A stretch of 64,000 nucleotides of DNA from Botrytis cinerea B05.10 (lineage: Eukaryota > Ascomycota > Leotiomycetes > Helotiales > Sclerotiniaceae), in contig NC_037325.1 in NCBI RefSeq assembly GCF_000143535.2, positions 372,001-436,000 on the forward strand. The letters are read 5' to 3'. Position numbers and translations under genes: made by a program. The notes beneath the pieces were generated by a model. That model did not search any database. It had not been told where the DNA came from and worked only from the letters and a program-made list of their open reading frames with translations. Shown in pieces: positions 57,186 through 64,000 of the stretch; the first letter of the stretch is position 1, and every line of letters starts with the position of its first letter.

Positions 57186-58139
57186 GGTGCACTATGGATG
57201 GGTATATGGAAAGAAGGAAGAGAGCAAGACAAGCAATTGAAGAAGAATCCGAGACTTAACTATATGCTATCGTTCTTTATCTACCTTGACTACTTATAGA
57301 CATTATAAAATGACTCATAGATTGCTTATGATTGCTATCTAGTAATATTGAGGATTCAACTTCCTCGTATGATAATCCGCATATCTCCTAGAATATCCAG
57401 GTCGATTTGAACACCGAGAGAATGGGGGGAGTGTTTCTTAGCTTCAATGAATGATATCTAACCGTAAGCGTATCGGCAAGTTAGATGTCCAATTGCACGC
57501 CAGTCATTGTTGTTAAATCCGTAGATCCGTGGAGGGCAGTCAGTCAAAACCTGGCTATAATAGCAGGATTTTGATTGATCTATTGGAAATTAAAAAAAAA
57601 AAATGAAGTCAACGAAGATGGGAAGCTAGATATCGTGATGTCAATTGTAGAGCATGCATGAAGTGAAGTTCGTATTTCACATAGCCAGTTTTAAGTGGAT
57701 CGCATTAGAGATCAATGATTGGTTGGGCGTCCACCATTCTGGAACGAACTATTCTGAGGAAATCCGAAAAAGATACGGATAAGAGGCTGGATATTTGATG
57801 TGCAGGTGGGACGAATAGATATCTTGAGTGAATATAAGTCAATTAAACACTTGAGTTTATATGGATATCAAAAATATTTGTGAAATAAATTTAATTCTTG
57901 CCAGAGTGTACATACAGACGTGCGACTCAATGGCTCATATCTTCAATTGAAGTGACGTGAAGTCTATCTAGATGGGTCTTTTCCCGAAACCAGTGCCATC
58001 TCGTGGCAATTCTATCTCCAAAGCCCAATTTCCGGAAACGCCATCGCTATGTAAATGTAAAAGCAAATCTTCAATCATAGTTCCGTAAACAAAAGATATC
58101 CCCCGATGAAGAATGAGAAGAGCATTCCCTCCACATCGT
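57186..58139. other. Intergenic spacer
   Basis: Promoter of the GNAT-like gene and 3' flank of the PLC-like gene. A 10-A run is at 57592-57601. No gene seen. Confidence 0.5.
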
Positions 58140-59384
58140 CTACAACCAGACCAAGTTGCCCACTGCGACCACTCCAATCATAGCCCACATCCATTCCCAA
58201 TTCTTCCACATCCCCAAACCCAGAGAACCAGCACCACTACTAGAATCGCTACTAGAATCACTACTACTGGCGGTTAAAACGCTCGTACTAACGTTTGTCC
58301 TTCCGGTAGTTGCTCCATAAATTCCATTCATGATATCGGCGGTATCGATACTAGGTCCTACGTTGAAGAAATCTACCAGGATAAAAGTTGGTTTGATGCC
58401 CCACTCGCTCTTACACTGCTCTGCTTGAGTTCCCAATGCACCCGTTGTGTCGGTAGCGGCAGAGTTTGTGGTAGTGATGTTGCCTACATCTGGGACAGTG
58501 ATACCAAATGATTGGGCTGTGTCGGCGAAATGGTTGATGAGACCCATGTAATTAGATGAGACGGCGGCGGAGGCAGAATCAACACTGGTAGGGCGTTGGA
58601 GAGTACAATTGAAGGCGTCCAGAGAAAGAACCCCAAAGTAGGTTTCGAACACGTATGTAAATTCTGGAAGGAGATATGGATATGTGGAATCATAGTCAAT
58701 ACTTGCGATGAAAGTAATTAATCTTGTATTGGCAGTGATGAGGGTTTGAAGCGTTGGCCACGTAGCAATTGGTGCGGTGGTAGAAGTAGGAGTATAGCCG
58801 TAAGTATCGATACCGGAAGATGAGAAGACTGATCCATAGGTGGCAGCCGATTCGTCGTCGGAGTTAACAAGGAGCAGAGTGACGACTTCGTTAGTATTGG
58901 CATCCATCCATGTTTTAATTTCCTTAAGGAACGACTCAAGACTACCACCATCGAGGAGTAAACAAGATGTGTGACATAGTTCTAAAGTTCCATTTGAGTT
59001 GTGGACTTGTGCTTGAAGCAATCTAATACCGGCGGATAGAGCAACAGTAGCGTTGTAGAACTGATTCCCTGCTGTCGAAAACCCGGTCGTTGAGTCTCGA
59101 AGGAATGCACTGTCGTGGGCACCCATATGTGTTATGTTGTTATAGTTTCGACTGCATAGTTCTGGTGAGTTATTGCAGGCAGTTGTGCTTGTTGACACTG
59201 CTGCTTCGGCGATTGATACGGAACTGGCTGATGATGTAGCTGATGTTGCAACTGCAACAGATATCGACGATGATGATTCTTGACCCCCATATCCTCCGTA
59301 CCCTCCTCCACCATTTTGAGGAAAGGCCTGCGAAGAGCTAACCAAAGAAAGAATTGCCGCTGCGGCAAATGTAAATGACCGCAT
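58140..59384 (-). CDS. Secreted PLC-like phosphodiesterase, probably GPI-anchored (414 aa)
   Basis: ATG 59384 opens a signal peptide (MRSFTFAAAAILSLVSSSQA); an upstream in-frame ATG at 59498 lacks this. A Gly-rich and Ser/Thr-rich spacer follows, then CNNSPELCSRNYNNITHMGAHDSAF. The AHDS motif with the histidine expected for the PI-PLC X fold is clear; LQAQVHNSNGTLELCHTSC carries the second region, with LEIKTWMDANTNEVVTLLL-type strands and FILVDFFNVG later. This is the fungal PLC-like family (TIM-barrel phosphodiesterase fold), whose substrates are mostly unknown. A Ser-rich stretch (SSSDSSSDSSSGAG) and a hydrophobic C-terminal segment fit a GPI attachment signal. No introns needed. Confidence 0.85.
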   Translation of the reverse strand: MRSFTFAAAAILSLVSSSQAFPQNGGGGYGGYGGQESSSSISVAVATSATSSASSVSIAEAAVSTSTTACNNSPELCSRNYNNITHMGAHDSAFLRDSTTGFSTAGNQFYNATVALSAGIRLLQAQVHNSNGTLELCHTSCLLLDGGSLESFLKEIKTWMDANTNEVVTLLLVNSDDESAATYGSVFSSSGIDTYGYTPTSTTAPIATWPTLQTLITANTRLITFIASIDYDSTYPYLLPEFTYVFETYFGVLSLDAFNCTLQRPTSVDSASAAVSSNYMGLINHFADTAQSFGITVPDVGNITTTNSAATDTTGALGTQAEQCKSEWGIKPTFILVDFFNVGPSIDTADIMNGIYGATTGRTNVSTSVLTASSSDSSSDSSSGAGSLGLGMWKNWEWMWAMIGVVAVGNLVWL

Positions 59385-61121
59385 ATTTAATGGAGTAAAG
59401 GATTTCCGCGAGAATGAGATAAATTCCTTCGTTCGAAAGAGTGGTAAGGCTCTGAAACGTGTTGCTTCTGAAGAAATATGACAAACAAAACACCGCAAGT
59501 GTTCACCGACAGATATATGAGAAAATTCAAACAGCCAAAAATAAATAATTCTGGAAAGAAAGAAAGAGGCTTCAAAAGTATGGAGAACTTTTGATCAAAG
59601 TTAATAGATTACCCATATATGAAAACTACGGTATGCGTTACGACTCGGCTCATTCTACTGCGCCTCGTTGCCTCTTTCAATCAATTCTCTTGAGATTGTC
59701 GTAAGCCAACAACATTACGAGTCTTGGAAAAGTGGACCTCATCCGTATTTGAGTAAGAATTAGAAAGGAGAACTTCCAATCAATACTTCTAGATCTGCAT
59801 GAAACGATGGCAAAGTCCCGGTTTGAGGATGGTATGGGATGTCACACTGGGTGATGCTTGCTCAAGTCAAAATCGTTTATACTGACGTTTGAGGTTGGTG
59901 AGAGAGCGAGGATCGTTGCATGTCCCAAAAATTAAAAGTTGGCTGGAAAGCTGTGAAAATCTTCCTAAAGCCATTTCTATTTTTATCCTTAATTGAGGCG
60001 GGCGTTGAGAAATCAATGCATTGACCCAAAAAAGTGTAATCGGTGCAGTCGGCCTCGCGGAAGATGACGAAGACGACTGACTAAACTGACCAATGCAAGC
60101 TTTTCCTATCACGCAACAATGGAGAATGATCTTCAAGAGTCGCTGGCCCTTGAGCTGGAACTGCCACCAGCCCACCTGCCAAAGCAATCAAGTGGGTGAA
60201 GCTGTTGTTGAAGAAGGCTGAAGTTGTTGATCTTGTGCCAGCCATATGCAGGTCCTAGCCACCAGGAATGCCCCTTTCCCCAAAAGATCTAGTTCAATAG
60301 CTGGTCGGTAGGTAAGCAGACGGGAAACTATCATCGTGAATAAAGATCAATGTGCCAGCAAGGTTATCAAATAAAAACAATCTCTTGCCGTATGTCAGAC
60401 TTTCCAATTGAAAGCTCTGCGAGCGAGTCTGCCTTGTCTACACGTCTTAGCCACATCGAAATCTGTAAGAGATTAGAGAATTTCCCATCTTCTCCACTGT
60501 ATCCCGAGTCTACCGGACTCAAGCAAAGGTCAGACCAGACAATCCACAATTCATCAAACGACATCCGCTCCACGCTGCTCCTCCAGATTTTTCGCGGTTC
60601 GTCAGGTTTGTTCTTTCGTGGGGTGAGGAGGTATCACATCAAGTATGCGACGAAGGATCTTGTTTGATGGTCGATTTGTGATGTTACCTGAAAGTACAAT
60701 ATTGAATCTAGATGATTCGAAAATGATTCACTGGCAAGCCGGATGGAGAAATCGATGAAACTTGTGTATGCTCATCCTGGCACAGCTTTAGTAGGGACGA
60801 CCGTGATGTAAGGTTAGGATCGTCCACCAACAGCTGTCATTTCAAGTGAAATAAACTTTACCCCCTATCACGTGCGAATTCCAGAAATCCCTCTTTCAGT
60901 CTCCATACCAGTGTCTGGTCTTTTAGACAGTCATGTTATTGGAAATATCGTGATTCCATGTAATGACGCAATTGACATACATTGAACAATCTACATGCGC
61001 CCACTGGTTACTGAAGCCTTAGGCTTCTCTTGGTTCATATATTTGACTGCCCATGAATGCAGCGCCGTACAAAATTCTCGTTGAGATCCTACAGGGCGGA
61101 TTAAAGCAATCAGTATGATGG
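59385..61121. other. Intergenic spacer
   Basis: No firm gene. Open frames at 59867-60187 (-) and 60350-60667 (+, with MSDFPIESSASESALS) lack motifs; the second could be a small unknown gene but I cannot support it. Confidence 0.4.
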
Positions 61122-61547
61122 TTATAGTGCTTTCTTGCGTGTCTCATCCCAATTGTTATGCTTCATTGGGTTCTCGCCATAGCCATATATGTTACTGCTA
61201 ACTGGATCTTTCTGGGTCTTACTTCCGCCCTCATGGTCTAGGATTGGCTTGGGTCTTGGTAGGGAAGACGGATGTGACGGGCCAGAGAAGGGAGGGGGAT
61301 AAAGGGCGAGGAAGAAATTGAGACGAGGAGGCTCAGCAACGAAGAGTGCGAGACACAAAAAGACCACAAAGATGAAAAGAAGGAGAAAGGCAACAAAAAC
61401 TCCCTAGAAAAGTGACGCATTAAAAATAATATATATATAACACCATTATTGCGCATATCACATCCACAGAGCAAATGATCAGCCATATGTCTTAGACTAA
61501 AAAGACCCCTCCCTCACAATCTCTACAACGTTCCAGCGAGGAAACAT
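61122..61547 (-). CDS. Small single-pass membrane protein (two exons, about 103 aa)
   Basis: Exon 1 61547-61518 (MFPRWNVVEI) and exon 2 61403-61122, phase 0; donor gtgagg, acceptor ttctag, intron 114 nt. The join gives a very hydrophobic helix (GVFVAFLLLFIFVVFLCLAL) right after a short N-terminus, then a Pro-rich soluble tail (YPPPFSGPSHPSSLPRPKP) and a polar end (NNWDETRKKAL). Exon 2 is preceded by an in-frame stop, so it needs an upstream exon. This is the only nearby ATG I found that joins in phase. Topology suggests an inner or endomembrane protein; family unknown. The exon-1 choice is the weakest part. Confidence 0.45.
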
Positions 61548-62003
61548 AATATTCCTTCCAATCCACGCTCTAGATCAATCTTCGAGTGGGAGGAAGGTTT
61601 ACAATACCAATTTCCAACTTAGAGATATAAATCTACATATATACATATAAAAGACAGCTCAAAAAAAGCTCTACCATCCGCATCTGTTGATCCTTCAAAA
61701 GAGAAGGAATAGCGGGGTCATGGCTTTGAAAAATAAATAAATAATATACCCCGCATCACGTGTCAATTACGCATGTCATCTCTCTCTGACTTCGAATTTC
61801 CAACATCTTTCATTCATTCATCAACACTGCGTTCAATATCGCCATCCAAAAAGGCAAAAAAAAAAACAACAACAACAAAAAACAGAAAGCTCAGATTTAT
61901 CCCAAACACTTTGAACATCCCTACCGTCCCAAATCCAATACAGAAACCCAGCTTCCTCTTGCATCAGTCCTCAGAGTCCAAACCCCAAAATCCAAAATTC
62001 ACA
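61548..62003. other. Divergent promoter region
   Basis: Between the small membrane protein and the ECM15-like gene. An A-rich tract (61855-61885) lies in the 5' leader of the latter. No gene. Confidence 0.45.
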
Positions 62004-62732
62004 ATGACCTCTTCAACCTCAGAAAGTAGCGCAATCGACTACACGAATCTTCCTACACCCACACGAGCCGTTGCAGATTTCTGTTTGATTCCCGTATTCT
62101 CCCCTTTCCCCTTCCTCGCTATTCCCTCATACCTGTATCCCGCTGTCCAGCCATCAAGCTAACAACCATAGATCGGAACTCCGACCGCTTCGGTATCGAA
62201 AGAAGTCGCTGCCGTGCAGCGATTGATGAAGGCTAGTGGGTTGAGCTATAGTATGCATTCTGCTGGTACTACTGTTGGTACGTGATCTCTTTCTCGATGT
62301 CCTACAGTTTCTAAAGTATGTCGATTCGGAATCCCGGAATTTCGAAGTGAGCTTGACGAGGCGGGGATCATGGCGATTGGAACGGGTTTTGTGGAATAAA
62401 ATTTTCCGGTTATATGGAAATCTTGCGAGCGCAAGTGCAAGTGTACGCTCGAGTGGGATTATACTGCAGAGAGATTGATCACAGCAGAAGGAAACACGCT
62501 TCCGAATCACATTTAAAAAAAATACTAACCACCCACCCCTCATATAGAAGGTACCTGGGACGAAGTAATGCGCCTGATAGGTCAAGCGCACACGCTCGTC
62601 CATCAAAACGGGGTGTTGCGTGTTCAGACTGACATTAGAGCGGGTACGCGGACGGATAAGGAACAACATTTTTCGGAGAAGGTTACGAAGGTCGAGAGTT
62701 TGCTTGCTGGAGAGGAAGACGGTGGGAAGTAG
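62004..62732 (+). CDS. ECM15: UPF0045 / thiamine-binding-like protein (ECM15 family, 126 aa)
   Basis: Exons 62004-62093, 62172-62277 and 62548-62732 give 126 residues. The fold-typical motifs are present: AVADFCLIPIGT at the start (first strand), a helix VAAVQRLMKASGL, YSMHSAGTTVEGTWDEVM (the G-T-x-x-E-G segment of the family), and a final helix-strand with HQNGVLRVQTDIRAGTRTDK. The family is small ferredoxin-like proteins that bind thiamine-like or other small ligands in bacteria; yeast Ecm15 is a cytosolic homologue of unclear role. The ATG at 62004 gives the normal family length; the open frame extends upstream to 61773 without family features. The second intron (270 nt) is long for this window. 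Confidence 0.88.
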
Positions 62733-63310
62733 AAAGGGGGTTGGATGGAGAGGTTGACGAATGAATGATGAGCGAAGGGATTTAGACGTAGTCAAGTTAA
62801 GAATACAATACCTGAAGGGCGTTGAGGATATGAAGAAAAGTACATGCGAATGCCTAGCAATGTATCAATAATTGCAGTATGTATGTTTGGTTCGTGAATG
62901 CTACATGTTGGGGCAACAAGGATTAAGTTAAGAAATGTGAAGAACAATTATCATGTTTGTGAAATGTTCAAAATGGTTAAAACGCACGGTTGTAATCAAG
63001 GGTGCATATAGGGCTGAGCTTGACATGTCTTCAAAGTAAAAACATGATATCTATATCACGAGAGATAGTGTCGGGTATTTTTTGCTAGACTTAGCGCATC
63101 GCATTGTCACTGTCGTTAATTTGTGACCCAAGTAGTGTTTTTTGGCACAGTATATTTGCTAGGTAGCATGACCAGGCTGGTGGTAATTATTCGAATTGTA
63201 TCAAGCATTCAATAGACATTGTTCAAAGTGTGCGGAGATATTTAATGAGCATATTCTGTGGTCAATCTTGACATTAGGAATATTGCTCCATCATCATTAT
63301 CCATTTGTCC
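62733..63310. other. Intergenic spacer
   Basis: 3' flanks of two converging genes. Nothing recognised. Confidence 0.5.
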
Positions 63311-63953
63311 TTATTTTGCCTTCACCGCACCAATCGTGGTTTGAATAGAATTAATTTTTGTCTCCAAAAACTCCGCTTTCTTCGCCTCGTCCAACCAAGG
63401 TGTCTCAATCTCCCCTATACAATCTCGGATTAAATCAACCAAAGCCTGAGAATTCGGTGCACCGTCTAGGATTCCAAGGAACGAAACTCTTGGTAGACCG
63501 AGTGCTGCTGCTATTCGAGTTTCAGATCCTTTAGGTAGTGGTACTAATCTTGTGGGTGGTTTGGTAGGGTATGCTTTTGAGGCTGTATTAAGGAATTGGG
63601 GGAGATGGGAGTTAAAAATCGGAGGCTGATTGGAGCGGGCTACGAATATGGCTGAGAAATGAGTTTGAGGTGGGCTTTGGGGACTGGAGCCGACTTTGTT
63701 AGATTGGGGCCGAGTTTCCGGTTCTGCATTGTTAGTTTCCTTGGTCTCGAAGCCTCTTTTGGATGATTCTTCTAGCATTCGATGGATACTATTAAGGCCC
63801 GTGACGACATAGGAAGATATTTCAGGCGACGGAGGAATTTCTGAGGGCCTCTCATTTTCTGACTTCAGGTCTCTTCTCTTGCGCTTCTTGCTCCGCTTCC
63901 CTTTCGATGGAGCAATGTGATTGGAACGATATGCTCCAATGGGGGACAGTAAA
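63311..63953 (-). CDS. POP3: RNase P/MRP subunit POP3-like, C-terminal exon (partial)
   Basis: The last exon runs from 63953 to TAA at 63311; an acceptor (tttgtag) precedes it and the rest of the gene lies beyond the right edge. It opens LLSPIGAYRSNHIAPSKGKR followed by a Lys/Arg cluster (SKKRKRRD), then PPSPEISSYVVTGLNSI, FSAIFVARSNQPPIFNSHLP, TRLVPLPKGSETRIAAALGL and PRVSFLGILDGAPNSQALVD. These blocks match, from memory, the filamentous-fungal Pop3 family (L7Ae-like fold), protein subunits of nucleolar RNase P and RNase MRP involved in tRNA and rRNA processing. No first exon visible. Confidence 0.75.
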
Positions 63954-64000
63954 CTACAAAATCATTAGCCTTGTAGTTACTATTAGCTTGGCATTGCTTT
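63954..64000 (-). other. Intron of the POP3-like gene at the window edge
   Basis: Sequence upstream (minus strand) of the tttgtag acceptor, containing a gctaat branch-like site. The intron start is not in the window. Confidence 0.5.

Overview
The window is nuclear DNA from a filamentous ascomycete, most likely a leotiomycete close to Botrytis, Sclerotinia or Monilinia. This rests on short GT-AG introns (mostly 45-120 nt), AT-leaning spacers, an intron-bearing tRNA, and the gene content: DUF6594, chitin-binding secreted proteins, a YAT permease, coronin and POP3. No organism was given, so the placement is inference.

Layout. 1-2 kb: 3' part of a PPR-like (probably mitochondrial) protein gene. 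2.8-13.5 kb: an accessory block with five small, divergent one- or two-exon genes that look like one family, interleaved with two DUF6594 genes. The left DUF6594 copy is dead (one stop codon, two frameshifts); the right copy is intact. 16-31 kb: conserved and secreted genes. These are a Kex2-processed Cys-rich secreted protein, an amino-acid permease, a very unusual secreted protein (Asn/Gly/Pro-rich repeats, a Ser/Thr linker built from a dozen tiny in-phase exons, a CBM18 domain, a LysM domain and a C-terminal beta-rich domain), and coronin. 31.65 kb: tRNA-Val(CAC) with a 26-nt intron.

32-38 kb: a repeat-rich, decayed interval with 50-55-bp tandem repeats, a 12-bp minisatellite cassette in three places (one inverted), a partly duplicated gene relic, an AT-rich block, and a truncated frameshifted SF1 helicase next to a 119-bp direct repeat. 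38-47 kb: an HSP70/HSPA12-like ATPase, a divergently transcribed unknown protein with a SANT-like N-terminus, and an AAA ATPase with a large N-terminal region. 49.4-50.6 kb: an adiponectin-receptor/haemolysin-III family membrane protein. 53.8-56.2 kb: a long degenerate satellite whose units resemble a tRNA 3' end plus a conserved tail. 56.4-64 kb: a GNAT-like protein, a GPI-anchored PLC-like secreted protein, a small single-pass membrane protein, an ECM15/UPF0045 protein, and a POP3-like RNase P/MRP subunit that runs off the right edge.

Gene structures were built by hand from splice signals, reading-frame continuity and recalled family resemblance. No search was run.
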